Made by a program: the position numbers and the translations under genes | The notes under the pieces: model-generated | Databases searched by the model: none | Seen by the model: only the letters and a program-made list of their open reading frames with translations | Told to the model about the DNA's origin: nothing | Part shown: positions 31,064-41,352 of the stretch, piece after piece | Numbering within the stretch: the stretch's first letter is position 1 | How the letters are laid out: every line of letters starts with the position of its first letter | Assembly (NCBI GenBank): GCA_015229005.1 | Contig: JADGCL010000003.1 | Span: 1-64,000 of the forward strand | Length of the DNA stretch: 64,000 nucleotides | Source of the DNA: Magnetococcales bacterium | GTDB taxonomy: Bacteria > Pseudomonadota > Magnetococcia > Magnetococcales > JADGCL01 | Direction of reading: 5' to 3'

Positions 31064-31114
31064 GGAACTTTCCCGGGAATCCCAGGACTCCCCAAAAGAA
31101 ACGGGTACCAAACC

Positions 31115-31693
31115 TCAATGGAAGGGGAAGAGTTTCAGGACCACCAGGATGAAAGCCGCCTGACCAGCGGAGACCGCGATCACCCACCGGATGGTCTCCG
31201 ACTTGCCCTTTTCGATCTCCTTCTGCAACTCCACCCTGGTCAGCTCGATCCTGGCCTCCAACTCCGCCCTGGACCGTTCGATCCTGGTCCCCAACTCCGT
31301 CTCGGACCGTTCGATCCTGGCCTCCAACTCCACCCTGGACCGTTCGATCTTGGCTTCCAACTCCTTCTCGAACCGTTCAAGCTTGGCCTCCAACTCCGCC
31401 CTGGACAGTTCGATCTTGGCCTCCAACTCCGCCCTGGACAATTCGATCTTGGCCTCCAACTCAGTCCTGAGCAGTTCGATCTTGGCCCCCAACTCCGCCA
31501 GACCGCCCTTGACATCGCGGAGATCCCCCCGGGTCGCCACATCCCGAAGGCGGAACTCCTGAAACCAGGACTCCTCGACCCGCTCCATGAGCCTGACCAT
31601 GGCCTTGGCGTGCCCCTTGGCCTGCTCGTCCGGCACCCCACTCGCCCTGAGCTGCTCGGTAAACTCCAACGTATCGAACGTGATCGCCGTCAT
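31115..31693 (-). CDS. DUF1640-like coiled-coil protein with C-terminal TM; expanded hendecad array
   Basis: 192 aa; repeated ELEAKIELSRA-type 11-mers; C-terminal hydrophobic helix. Confidence 0.7.
   Translation of the reverse strand: MTAITFDTLEFTEQLRASGVPDEQAKGHAKAMVRLMERVEESWFQEFRLRDVATRGDLRDVKGGLAELGAKIELLRTELEAKIELSRAELEAKIELSRAELEAKLERFEKELEAKIERSRVELEARIERSETELGTRIERSRAELEARIELTRVELQKEIEKGKSETIRWVIAVSAGQAAFILVVLKLFPFH
31225..31500. repeat. 33-bp coding tandem repeat, about 8 units
   Basis: cctccaactccgccctggaccgttcgatcctgg-type units. Confidence 0.9.
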
Positions 31694-31765
31694 GAACAGA
31701 CCCTCGACAGACCCTCGACAGACCCTCCCGCCGGACTCAACGACCGGATGAACAGATACCGGATC

Positions 31766-32113
31766 TCAATGGAAGGGAAAGAGCTTCAGGACCGCCAGGA
31801 TGAACGCCGCCTGACCGGCAGAGACCGCGATCACCCACCGGATGGTCTCCGACTTGCCCTTTTCGATCTCCTTCTGCAACTCCGCCCTGGTCAGCTCGAT
31901 CCTGGCCTCCAGTTCCGCCAGACCGGCCTTGACGTCGCGGAGATCCCCCCGGGTCACCACATCCTGAAGGCGACGCTCCTGAAGCCGGGACTCCTCGACC
32001 CGCTCCATGAGCCTGACCATGGCCTTGGCGTGACCCTTGGCCTGCTCGTCCGGCACCCCGCTCGCCCTGAGCTGCTCGGTAAACTCCAACGTATCGAACG
32101 TGACCGCCGTCAT
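31766..32113 (-). CDS. DUF1640-like coiled-coil protein, short paralog of 31115..31693
   Basis: 115 aa; near-identical N- and C-termini to neighbour. Confidence 0.7.
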   Translation of the reverse strand: MTAVTFDTLEFTEQLRASGVPDEQAKGHAKAMVRLMERVEESRLQERRLQDVVTRGDLRDVKAGLAELEARIELTRAELQKEIEKGKSETIRWVIAVSAGQAAFILAVLKLFPFH

Positions 32114-32146
32114 GAGCAGACCCTCGACAAGACCCTCCCGCCGGAC

Positions 32147-33907
32147 TCAATGGCTGGATTCTATCGCATTCGACCCGGGGAAGTCCAAACTCATCCGCCC
32201 CCTCGACAGGCCCGGAGAACCACCGTTTCCGGGCCTCGCCTCGAGCTGCGCATAACCCCCGCCATTCTCAAGCCACGCATGATCTTCGCCATTGCCATGA
32301 GCTTTCCCATTGCCATTGCTCTTGCCATTGCTCTTGCCATTGCTCTTGCCATTGCTCTTGCCTCGTCCAACAAGCAGGCTACCGCCGCTGACCCGGTCAC
32401 CCTCCGCGAACTTGAAAAAGCCGACGCTCTCCCGAAGCATCTCCGCCTGCGAGGCGAGTTCTTCCGCCGTGGAGGCCAGCTCCTCGGCAGCCTGGGCATT
32501 CCCCTGGATGACCTGGTCCAATTGCTGGAGGGCCTGGTTGATCTGGTCGGTGCCGGAATTCTGCTCGTTGCTGGCGGCGGCGATCTCCTGGACGAGGGCC
32601 GCCGTCTTTTGGATGTCGGGGACGAGCCTGGACAGGACCCCGCCGGCGGTCTCCGAAACCCCCACGGTGTGGGCGGAGATACGGGTGATCTCCCCGGCAG
32701 CGCTCTGGCTGCGTTCGGCCAGCTTGCGCACCTCTGCGGCCACGACCGCGAAACCCTTGCCATGTTCGCCCGCCCGCGCCGCCTCGATGGCGGCGTTGAG
32801 CGCCAGGAGATTGGTCTGCCGGGCGATCTCCTCGATGATGGTGATCCTGCCGGCGATCTCCTTCATGGCGACCACCGCCTCTCCCACGGCCTTGCCGCCG
32901 GCCTCGGCATCCTTGGCGGCGGTGGATGAAATCCGTTCGGTCTGGATCGCGTTCTCGGTGTTCTGTTGGATGTTCCCGGTCATCTGCTCCATGGAGGCGG
33001 AGGTCTCCTCGACGCTCGCCGCCTGTTCGGTGGTCCCCTGGGAGAGCTGTTGCGCGGCGGCGCTCATCTGCTGGCTCCCCGAGGCCACCTGCTCCGCGGC
33101 GCTCCTGATCTCACCGATGATGCGCCGCAAATTGCCCGCCATGCCGCCCATCGCCAGGATCAACTGACCCGACTCGCAGGTGCGGTCCGTCCGCAGACGC
33201 ACCTCCAGATTGCCCTCGGCCAGCGATTTGGCAGCCTCGACCGCCTGGTGGATCGGTCCAACGATGCTCCGGGTGATGACGACCGCCAGGGTCATGGCAA
33301 CGACGACACCGACCATAAGAATGGCGATGGCCCAGCGGACGGTCGTGGTCCGAATGGCGTCGAAGGTCGCATCGGCCTCCTCGGCCTCCGCTTCCAGGGA
33401 GAGGGTGATTTGCGACAGTTCGTCGATCGCGACCTGGCGCAACCCGTCGACCTGGCCGTCGAGTTCCCGGATTTTCGCTTCGGAAAGATTCGCGGCGGGA
33501 CCTCCCTCCCCAACTGCGGCGATCATCTCGCCGGCCAGGCGGAGGTAGTCCCGGTAGGCGGACGAAAAGCGGACCTCCCGGGCCCGCTCCGCGTCGGTAT
33601 CGACCATCGCCTTGACACTGGCGATGTCCGCCTCCATCCGTTTCCGGGCTGCGGCCAAATCGCCGTTGGCGGTCTCCAGCTCCCGATTGATGACGGCGTC
33701 GGCGGCGATGGTATAGACCCCGGCCAGGCGGATGACCACATCCTTGACCCCGGAGACATCCCGAGACCGGGCGGCGCCCTCATCCTGGAGGAGGGCAAGT
33801 TCGTTGAATTCCACGATCTGGTAGACGGCATTGGCCGCGAAGATCGTCGCGACCAGGAGAAAACCACCAATTAATTTCCGTGCCAACGGCCAATTTGCAA
33901 TCCTCAC
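32147..33907 (-). CDS. Methyl-accepting chemotaxis protein (4HB-type sensor) with KSNG repeat tail
   Basis: TM-4[48 protein letters not shown]. Confidence 0.9.
   Translation of the reverse strand: MRIANWPLARKLIGGFLLVATIFAANAVYQIVEFNELALLQDEGAARSRDVSGVKDVVIRLAGVYTIAADAVINRELETANGDLAAARKRMEADIASVKAMVDTDAERAREVRFSSAYRDYLRLAGEMIAAVGEGGPAANLSEAKIRELDGQVDGLRQVAIDELSQITLSLEAEAEEADATFDAIRTTTVRWAIAILMVGVVVAMTLAVVITRSIVGPIHQAVEAAKSLAEGNLEVRLRTDRTCESGQLILAMGGMAGNLRRIIGEIRSAAEQVASGSQQMSAAAQQLSQGTTEQAASVEETSASMEQMTGNIQQNTENAIQTERISSTAAKDAEAGGKAVGEAVVAMKEIAGRITIIEEIARQTNLLALNAAIEAARAGEHGKGFAVVAAEVRKLAERSQSAAGEITRISAHTVGVSETAGGVLSRLVPDIQKTAALVQEIAAASNEQNSGTDQINQALQQLDQVIQGNAQAAEELASTAEELASQAEMLRESVGFFKFAEGDRVSGGSLLVGRGKSNGKSNGKSNGKSNGNGKAHGNGEDHAWLENGGGYAQLEARPGNGGSPGLSRGRMSLDFPGSNAIESSH
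32313..32360. repeat. 12-bp coding tandem repeat (ccattgctcttg) x4, encodes KSNG
   Basis: Read directly. Confidence 0.95.
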
Positions 33908-34095
33908 CTTCGGTCCCCCTCATCTCATGTGGAAACGGCACGGAAGAAAATGACCGCGATCCCCGTCTCCGATTTTTTGGTGTGGGGATTCTCCCATCAT
34001 CAGGGGGAAAGCATAATCAGGGAGGCTGCCGACTCCTTGTCGGGGTAAGGGAGCTTCGCCTGTCTCCGGAGAACGGACAAAGCCGCCGCGCCGAT

Positions 34096-34731
34096 TCAGG
34101 AGACCAGGCCGTGTTTGAAGGCGTAATGGGTCAATTCGGCGTTGTTGGCGAGTTTGAGCTTGTCGAGGACGCGCCGGCGGTAAGTGCTGGCGGTACGAGG
34201 ACTGATGGCCAGGTCAAGGCCGATCCGGGTGATGCTCTGGCCCGAGGCCAGCCGCTGAAAAACGGTAAATTCCCGCGTCGAGAGAAGAGTGTGCCGAGGC
34301 ACCTCGGGATCGAGATCGAGAGTCGCATCCAGGAGACGTTCAGCCAGGGTCGGGGTGATGGTCCTGCGCCCGGCGTGGGCATTGCGGATGGCGCCGAGGA
34401 GCAGCTCCGGATCCGTGTCCTTGGTGAGATACCCCGAGGCCCCGGCCTTCATGAAACGCAGGGCCAGGAGGTCGTCGTCATGCATGGTGAGAATGACGAC
34501 GGCCAGCCCCGGCAACTTGCGCCGACAGCGGGCCAGGATCTCCAGCGCCCCCCGCCCAGGCAATGAGACATCCAGGAGAACCAGGTCCGGCTCCGCCTCG
34601 AGGATCAGCTTCATGGCCAGATCGCCATTGTCGGCCTCGCCGACCACCTCGACCTCACCGCTGTCCTCCAGAATCATGCGGAGCCCCCGGCGGAACATCC
34701 GATGATCGTCGACGATGAGGATCCGGATCAT
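34096..34731 (-). CDS. NarL/LuxR-family response regulator
   Basis: IRILIVDDHRMFRRGLRMIL...; C-terminal LuxR HTH. Confidence 0.92.
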   Translation of the reverse strand: MIRILIVDDHRMFRRGLRMILEDSGEVEVVGEADNGDLAMKLILEAEPDLVLLDVSLPGRGALEILARCRRKLPGLAVVILTMHDDDLLALRFMKAGASGYLTKDTDPELLLGAIRNAHAGRRTITPTLAERLLDATLDLDPEVPRHTLLSTREFTVFQRLASGQSITRIGLDLAISPRTASTYRRRVLDKLKLANNAELTHYAFKHGLVS

Positions 34732-34732
34732 C

Positions 34733-35968
34733 TCATCCCTCCGGTCGCGAATCGACCGCAGAAGAAAGGGGCGACCCCGCTTCCTCCCGAGGGATAGCCT
34801 CCTCCCGGTCCCGGCTCAAGGGAGCCTGCACCACGACCCGAGTCCCTTCCCCCGGAGCCGAGGTGATGGAAATCTCCCCACCCAGGTGGCGAACCCGCTC
34901 CCGCATCCCCTGAAGACCCATGGCCCCCGAGGTCCGGGAGGCCAGCTCCGCCGGCAGGCCCACCCCGTCGTCACCGACGATCAGGCACACCTGGTCGTCG
35001 ATCCGTTGCAGATGGACCCTGACCCGGGAGGCCCGGGCATGACGGGAGACGTTGGTGAGAGACTCCTGGACGATGCGGAACAGGGCGGTCTTGAGCTCTT
35101 CTTCGAGAGCCACCCCCCCCAGATCAGTCTCGAAGGTGGCGGTCGGCCCGCCCCCTTTGTTGAACTCGGCAACCAACTCCTCCAGGGCGGAGGCCAGACC
35201 GAGATTATCCAACGCCGGAGGCCGCAAACGGAGGGTGATCGCCCGGGCCCGGCGGATGGTCTCCTCCAAATTCGCCTGGAGATCCTCGAACCGATCCGCC
35301 AGACCCGGGGACAGGTCCGGGAGCTTCCGCTGTAGCCAGATCAGACTCATCTTGAGATTCGCCAGGTCGCTGCCCAATTCATCGTGAAGCTCCTGGGCGA
35401 TCCAGCGGCGCTCCCGCTCGCGGATCGTCTCGATGTGCCCCGCCAACTGCCGGAGACGCCGTTCGCTGGCGGCCAGGTCGCGGGTACGCTCCTCGACCAG
35501 TTGCTGCAATCGGTGTCGGTGCCGGTGCAGTTCCGTCTCGACAAGGGTGCGCCTCGCCACCTCGGCCTCCAGCCGTTCCCGCTGGCGGTGGAGTTCCAGA
35601 AAAACCCCGACCTTGGAGAGGAGGATCACCTCATCCACCGGTTTTTGCAAATAATCCACCGCCCCGGCCCGGTATCCCCGGAGACGGTGGGCATCTTCGA
35701 GCATGGCGCCGGTGATGAAGAGGATCGGGGTCAGGCGGCTCTCCTCCGTCCCGGAGAGATGTTCGGCCACCTCGTAACCATCCATGTCCGGCATGCGCAC
35801 ATCCAGGAGCAGCAGCGCGAAGGCATGCTCCTGACAGAGCGCCAGGGCCTCCAGGCCCGAGGCCGCCGTCAGGATCTCTGCCTCGACCGGCGCCAGAAGA
35901 CGACTCATGGCGACCAGGTTCCTGACCTGATCATCCACTACCAGAATCTTGGGTCGCCCACTCTCCAT
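34733..35968 (-). CDS. REC-domain histidine kinase (HisKA_3/NarX-type)
   Basis: REC (KILVVDDQVRN...LLLDVRMPDMDGYEV) then RRWIAQELHDELGSDLANLKMSL and HATPase. Confidence 0.9.
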   Translation of the reverse strand: MESGRPKILVVDDQVRNLVAMSRLLAPVEAEILTAASGLEALALCQEHAFALLLLDVRMPDMDGYEVAEHLSGTEESRLTPILFITGAMLEDAHRLRGYRAGAVDYLQKPVDEVILLSKVGVFLELHRQRERLEAEVARRTLVETELHRHRHRLQQLVEERTRDLAASERRLRQLAGHIETIRERERRWIAQELHDELGSDLANLKMSLIWLQRKLPDLSPGLADRFEDLQANLEETIRRARAITLRLRPPALDNLGLASALEELVAEFNKGGGPTATFETDLGGVALEEELKTALFRIVQESLTNVSRHARASRVRVHLQRIDDQVCLIVGDDGVGLPAELASRTSGAMGLQGMRERVRHLGGEISITSAPGEGTRVVVQAPLSRDREEAIPREEAGSPLSSAVDSRPEG

Positions 35969-35983
35969 GGATCCTGCCTTCCG

Positions 35984-36943
35984 TCAGGAGGCGGACGGGC
36001 AGGGGCGCCCGGGAGAACTCCAGGGATCCTGACCGGGGTCGTTCGCCCCGGAAGGAAGAGCAGCCCTGCGCACCTGCCGTCGAGGCTTCCTGTCTTCTCC
36101 CCGACCGGACCGGTCGGTAAACTCGCGACGATAGATCCTCTCGGGCCCGGACACACTCGCCATCGCCTCGTCGATGACGGAAAAAAGCAGGCTCTCCCGG
36201 GAACCGAGGCAAAGGAACCCTCCCTCGACCAGGCTTTCGAGGAACAGGCCCAGTACCCGATCCTGTAGGGCGCGATCGAAATAGATCAGGACGTTGCGAC
36301 AGAAGATGAGGTGCGTTTCCACAAAAACGGCATCCGTGGCCAGATTGTGGGTAGAGAAGAGAACATTGGCGCGCAGCGCGGGGTCGAGGCGAAAATAATC
36401 ATAACGGGCGTGGTAGTGGTCGGAAAAAGAGCCCCGACCGCCCGCCTCGACGTAGGCCCCGGCGTACTCCGGGAGACGACCGACCGGATAGACCCCGGCG
36501 CGGGCGGCCTCCAGGGCCTCGGGATTGAGATCGGTCGCGTAGATGCGACAACGGTCGTACAACCCCGCCTCCTGCAGCAGGATCGCCAGAGAGTAGACCT
36601 CCTCACCGGTGGAACAGCCTGCGTGCCAGATATTGACGAAGGGATAGGTAGCCAGGAGCGGAAAGAGTTCCCGGGCAAGGAACCGAAAGACCCCCGGATC
36701 CCGGAACATCCCGGTCGTATTGACAGTCAGGGCCCCGATCAGTTCGTTGCGAACACAACCATCGTGCAACAGATGGGGAATGATCTCCGAAACATGACGC
36801 CAGGGAGTGGACGCAAGGTATCCGCGGATCAGTCTCCTCAGGGAATCGGCGGCATACTGGCGAAAATCATAGCCGAAGCGCAACCGCAAGGCCTCCAGGA
36901 GAAGACGAATCTCGACTTCCTCAAGCGTCCCGGCATCACTCAT
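35984..36943 (-). CDS. cheR: CheR-type MCP methyltransferase
   Basis: FVNIWHAGCSTGEEVYSLAILL...IYATDLNPEAL...LIFCRNVLIYFD...GGFLCLGSRESL. Confidence 0.92.
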   Translation of the reverse strand: MSDAGTLEEVEIRLLLEALRLRFGYDFRQYAADSLRRLIRGYLASTPWRHVSEIIPHLLHDGCVRNELIGALTVNTTGMFRDPGVFRFLARELFPLLATYPFVNIWHAGCSTGEEVYSLAILLQEAGLYDRCRIYATDLNPEALEAARAGVYPVGRLPEYAGAYVEAGGRGSFSDHYHARYDYFRLDPALRANVLFSTHNLATDAVFVETHLIFCRNVLIYFDRALQDRVLGLFLESLVEGGFLCLGSRESLLFSVIDEAMASVSGPERIYRREFTDRSGRGEDRKPRRQVRRAALPSGANDPGQDPWSSPGRPCPSAS

Positions 36944-37157
36944 CGCGGCCCCTGAATCCTCTTCCCCAGAATCGACACCCTCTCCCCGGGAGGATTTTGC
37001 GCCATCTCCCCCTCCCTGCACAATCCGTATATTCCCACATGAAAATCGGGACACCGGGCGGGGGCACCGGGCGGGGGTACCGGGCGAGAATACCGGGCAG
37101 GGAACTCCGACCAAAGGGAAGGCGAGAAAAAAACAGGGGGAAGGCGAAAACGGCAAC

Positions 37158-40100
37158 TCAGCGATTGAGCCAAACCCGGAAACGGGCAAGCAGGGCGTCC
37201 GGATCGACGGGCTTGCTCAGAAAATCGTTGGCGCCCGCAGCCAGGCACTTCTCCCGATCCTCGGCCATCGCCTTGGCCGTCAAGGAGAGGATGGGCAGGG
37301 TGGCGAAACAGCTCTGGGCGCGAATCCGACGGGTCGCTTCCAGACCGTCAAGTACCGGCATCATGACATCCATGAGAACCAGATCGAAATTCGGGTCCGC
37401 CGCCAGGATGTCCAGGGCCTTCTGACCATTGGCCGCCATCTTGACCCGCATCCCCCGGCTCTCGATCCAGTTGGCCAGGGCATAGGCCCCGCGAACATCG
37501 TCGTCGACCACCAATACCCGCTTGTCCCGCAAATCGACCGCATCCTCCCCCTCCTGGCGATCCGGCGCCCCCCCGGTCGGAGAATGCTCCCGCGAGAGAC
37601 GGTGCAGAAACAACACCACCTCGTCGAGGAGACGCTCCTCGGAGCGTGGACTCTTGATGACGATGGTGTCGGTATAGGCCTTGAGACGTTCATACTCTTC
37701 CGGCAGCAACTCCCTGCCGGAATAGATGATGACCGAGGGCCGCTCCCCCCGGTACCCATCCCGGATCCGGTCGAGGAGTTCCAAACCGCTGAGATCGGGG
37801 AGCCCCAGATCCAGGATCATGCCGTCGAAGCGGGTTGCCGCCAGTTGTCGGAGCGCCTCGGTCGCCGAGGCGGCGGGAACGATCTCGACCTCCTGATCGG
37901 CCAACAGCCGGATCACCACCTCCCGTGCGTGCGGATCGTCCTCGACCAGGAGGAGGGATTTCCGTCGCCGATCGGAGGCGGGACGGATACGCTCCAGGAG
38001 TTCGATGATCTCCTCCCGGCCCAACGGCTTGGTGAGAAAGCTGACCGCCCCCCGGCCTGCCCCCTCCCCGTCATCCTCCCGGGCGGAGAGAATGTGAACC
38101 GGGATGTCGCGGGTGACGGGATTCGCCTTGAGCTGGTCCAGGAGTTCCCAGCCATCGCGATCGGGCAATCCCAGATCGAGGAGAATCCCGACCGGTCGGT
38201 GCTGAAGAGCAAGAGCGTATCCACTCTCGGCATTCTCGCCGACCAGGCAACGGAACCCCTTCTCCCGGGCCAGCTCCCGCAGAAGACGGGAGAAAATGGG
38301 ATCATCCTCGATGGCCAGAAGGAGGGGTCCTTCCGCGAGGACCGGGATAACCGGCGGCGCCGGTGACGACGGGAGGGAGGGGCCGGGAGACCGATCCCCC
38401 CGACCACCCGCCGCCGTCTCCGGAAGAACCTCGACCAGCTCCGGAACAAACAACCTGAAGGAACTCCCCCGGGAGACGGTGCTGGTGACCTGGACCTCAC
38501 CCCCCATGAGGCGGGCCAGGTCGCGGGAAATGGACAACCCCAGGCCGGTTCCACCAAACTGACGGGTGATGGAGCCGTCACCCTGATGAAAAGCCTCGAA
38601 GATGACCCCGAGTTTGTCCTGGGGAATGCCGATGCCGGTATCGGTGACGGTCAGGACCATCCCCGCCGGTTCACCGGTAGAGGCCCGCCATCCCCTCGAT
38701 CCGGGAGAGAATTCCCGGGAAGAGAAGTCCGGGACCGGCGACCGCCAACCGGGAGGGGTGGGAGCAATCTCCAGGTCGACGCTCCCCTCGCGGGTAAATT
38801 TGAAGGCATTGGCAAGGAGATTCTGCACCACCCGGGAGATCTTCTCCCCATCCTGGTGGAGGTGGGCAGGCACCCCGTCGGCGACGGTCACGGACCACGC
38901 CAGACCCTTGGCCTCGGCCTCGGCGCGGAACCGCTCCCGGAGTTCTCCGACCAGGAGTGCCGGCTCCACCTCCGTGACCACGAGCTCCATGCGTCCCGCC
39001 TCGATCTTCGCCAGATCAAGGATCTCGTTGATCAGGGAGACCAGATCGCTCCCGCAGGAGTGGACGATGGTTGCCGCCTCCACCTGGTCGGGCGTCAGGT
39101 TCTTCTTTTCGTTGGCGGCGAGTCCCTTGGCGAGGATCATCAGGCTGTTCAGCGGCGTGCGCAACTCGTGCGACATATTGGCCAGGAACTGCGACTTGTA
39201 ACGGCTGGCATCCTCCAGCCGGGTCCGGGTCTCTTCCAGGGCGGCGGTGCGGATGGTCAACTCCCGATGTTTCTCCTCCAGGGCAGCGTTGGTCTGTTCC
39301 AGGGTCGCCTGCTGGCGCTCCAGATCCTGCTGATAGGATTCCAGTTCCCGGCCCTGGCGCTCCAATTCCGCATTGCTTCGACCGAGTTCCTCCCGTTGGG
39401 CGATCAACTCCCGGGTCTGGGCCTCCAGTTCCCGGGTCTGGGCCTCCAACTCCGCGGTCTGGGCCCCCAATTCCTCGGCCTGATGCCGGCTCTGCCGGAG
39501 AAGCTCCTCGGTGTCGTTCTTGCGGCGTAGATTTTCCAGGGTCAGGGCAATGACCGGCGCCAGTTCGTCCAGGAGGGCCCGACCACCCGGGGAAAAGGAG
39601 TCCACGGCAGCGAACTCGAGTACCCCGACGGCGGCATTACCCTGGGCGACAGGGACGAGCAGCAAACGAGAGGGAGCGATCGCCACCAATCCGGAGCGGA
39701 GGAGCAGTCGACCGGCAGCGAGGTCATCGATGGCGAGGACCCGACACTCTTCGGCGCAGCGACCGACAAGTCCTTCCCCGGAGAGAACCGGCTCGGGCAA
39801 CGGGGTGAAACGGTAGCGACCGGCGACACGAAACTCCCCCGATTCCGGGTGGAGGAGGTGGAGAATACCGTGTTCGGCTTCGAGGAGGGGAAGGAGGAAG
39901 GATAAAAGGGTGTCGGCCAGATGATCGGCATCGTCGCTCTTCTGGAGGAGTTCCAGGCAGCGAGAGGCCTGGGTCTTGATCCACAGATTCTCGACCACCC
40001 GGTCGGCCATCCGGTTGAACGCCACAGCCAGTTGGCCCATCTCCCGCCCAACCCCCTCCCGGGCGCGGGCCTCCCATTCCCCGGCCCCGAAGCGGGTAGC

Positions 40101-41141
40101 AATCGCCGCCAGTTCGGCCAAAGGCCCCGCCAATCTCCGCGCCGCCAGGAGGGCGGTGACGGCAACCGCCGATGCCAGGAGCAGGGAGGTCACCAGAAGG
40201 ATGACGAACAACCCCCGCTGCGGCGCCATGATCTCTTCCAGGTCCTTGGTGGCGAGAATGGCCCACTCGAGGCCGGAAATCCCCACCGGGGCATAGGCCA
40301 CAAGGTGTTCGTGACCGTCAATACCGCGCACATCGACCCCTTCGGCGCCGTAAACGGCCTGAAGAGCCGCGCTCAGCCGGGTCTCCCCCCCGACCCGACT
40401 GCTTCCGGAAAGGGTATCGCTGCGGAAGGAGAAAACGTTCCCATGGAACCCTATCAGAAACGACTCCCCGGTCGTCCCCATGCCGGCGCTTCGGTTCATG
40501 ACCAGATTGATCCGCTCTGTCGAGAACTGGGCGACGATCACTCCCAGAACCCGGTCTTGCTCCCGCACAGGCGTGGCCACAAAAGCGAAATAACCACCCC
40601 CGGAGGGGGGATAAGGCTGGAAGTCGACCACGGCAACTGTCTGGGATCCCCGGGAATAGACCTCGCCAAGCGGACCTGCCTGCAACGGCCCGGTCACGAC
40701 GTTCTGCCCCAGGTCACTCTCTCCGCGCACGGAAAAAACGACATTGCCCTCGAGGTCGATCAGGATCAGATCGTGGAAGTCGTGCAACCGGAGATAGCGC
40801 TGGAACCATGGGGCCAACTGCCGAAAGGCCTCTTCCCAACGAGCGCCTCCAGCCTGTCCGCCCTCAACCCGGAAAATCTCGGAAAAACGCTTCATGCTGT
40901 CGATGACGTCGGGATCCTCACCGGCCATGATCAACTGATTCCGATGTTCGTCGAAGATCTCCTGGATGGCGATCCGCTTCAATTCGAGAACGGACACCAA
41001 CTGGTCCCGCGATTTTTCCAGAAGGGCGCTCTCCACCAGGCGTTCCCCGGTGACCGTGACCAGAACCAGGGGAAGAAAGCCGCAGGCCGCCAGCATGAAG
41101 GCCAACCGGGTACCAAGACCGAAGCGGGAGGGACGGAACAT
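37158..41141 (-). CDS. Hybrid sensor histidine kinase: Cache-like - HAMP - GAF-like - coiled coil - HisKA/HATPase - 3 REC
   Basis: FLANMSHELRTPLNSLMILAKGL H-box, GTGLGLSISRDLARLMGG, three D-containing REC domains. Confidence 0.9.
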   Translation of the reverse strand: MFRPSRFGLGTRLAFMLAACGFLPLVLVTVTGERLVESALLEKSRDQLVSVLELKRIAIQEIFDEHRNQLIMAGEDPDVIDSMKRFSEIFRVEGGQAGGARWEEAFRQLAPWFQRYLRLHDFHDLILIDLEGNVVFSVRGESDLGQNVVTGPLQAGPLGEVYSRGSQTVAVVDFQPYPPSGGGYFAFVATPVREQDRVLGVIVAQFSTERINLVMNRSAGMGTTGESFLIGFHGNVFSFRSDTLSGSSRVGGETRLSAALQAVYGAEGVDVRGIDGHEHLVAYAPVGISGLEWAILATKDLEEIMAPQRGLFVILLVTSLLLASAVAVTALLAARRLAGPLAELAAIATRFGAGEWEARAREGVGREMGQLAVAFNRMADRVVENLWIKTQASRCLELLQKSDDADHLADTLLSFLLPLLEAEHGILHLLHPESGEFRVAGRYRFTPLPEPVLSGEGLVGRCAEECRVLAIDDLAAGRLLLRSGLVAIAPSRLLLVPVAQGNAAVGVLEFAAVDSFSPGGRALLDELAPVIALTLENLRRKNDTEELLRQSRHQAEELGAQTAELEAQTRELEAQTRELIAQREELGRSNAELERQGRELESYQQDLERQQATLEQTNAALEEKHRELTIRTAALEETRTRLEDASRYKSQFLANMSHELRTPLNSLMILAKGLAANEKKNLTPDQVEAATIVHSCGSDLVSLINEILDLAKIEAGRMELVVTEVEPALLVGELRERFRAEAEAKGLAWSVTVADGVPAHLHQDGEKISRVVQNLLANAFKFTREGSVDLEIAPTPPGWRSPVPDFSSREFSPGSRGWRASTGEPAGMVLTVTDTGIGIPQDKLGVIFEAFHQGDGSITRQFGGTGLGLSISRDLARLMGGEVQVTSTVSRGSSFRLFVPELVEVLPETAAGGRGDRSPGPSLPSSPAPPVIPVLAEGPLLLAIEDDPIFSRLLRELAREKGFRCLVGENAESGYALALQHRPVGILLDLGLPDRDGWELLDQLKANPVTRDIPVHILSAREDDGEGAGRGAVSFLTKPLGREEIIELLERIRPASDRRRKSLLLVEDDPHAREVVIRLLADQEVEIVPAASATEALRQLAATRFDGMILDLGLPDLSGLELLDRIRDGYRGERPSVIIYSGRELLPEEYERLKAYTDTIVIKSPRSEERLLDEVVLFLHRLSREHSPTGGAPDRQEGEDAVDLRDKRVLVVDDDVRGAYALANWIESRGMRVKMAANGQKALDILAADPNFDLVLMDVMMPVLDGLEATRRIRAQSCFATLPILSLTAKAMAEDREKCLAAGANDFLSKPVDPDALLARFRVWLNR

Positions 41142-41352
41142 GGGCACCCTTTCCCGGAGCCGGAAAGAGACCACCCCCGGCAGAACGGGCGAAACAGGTG
41201 TGGTGGAAGGAGGGGGGATTCTACCGCATCCGTCCCAGTGATGTCCAAACCCATCCATCCCTTTGACAAACCCGGCGAACCTGTCGCACCCTTCCCCCGG
41301 GGAGTGTCGCTGCCTCCGCCCTGCCATGAAATTCAGGAGCGTCGTGAAAGGA

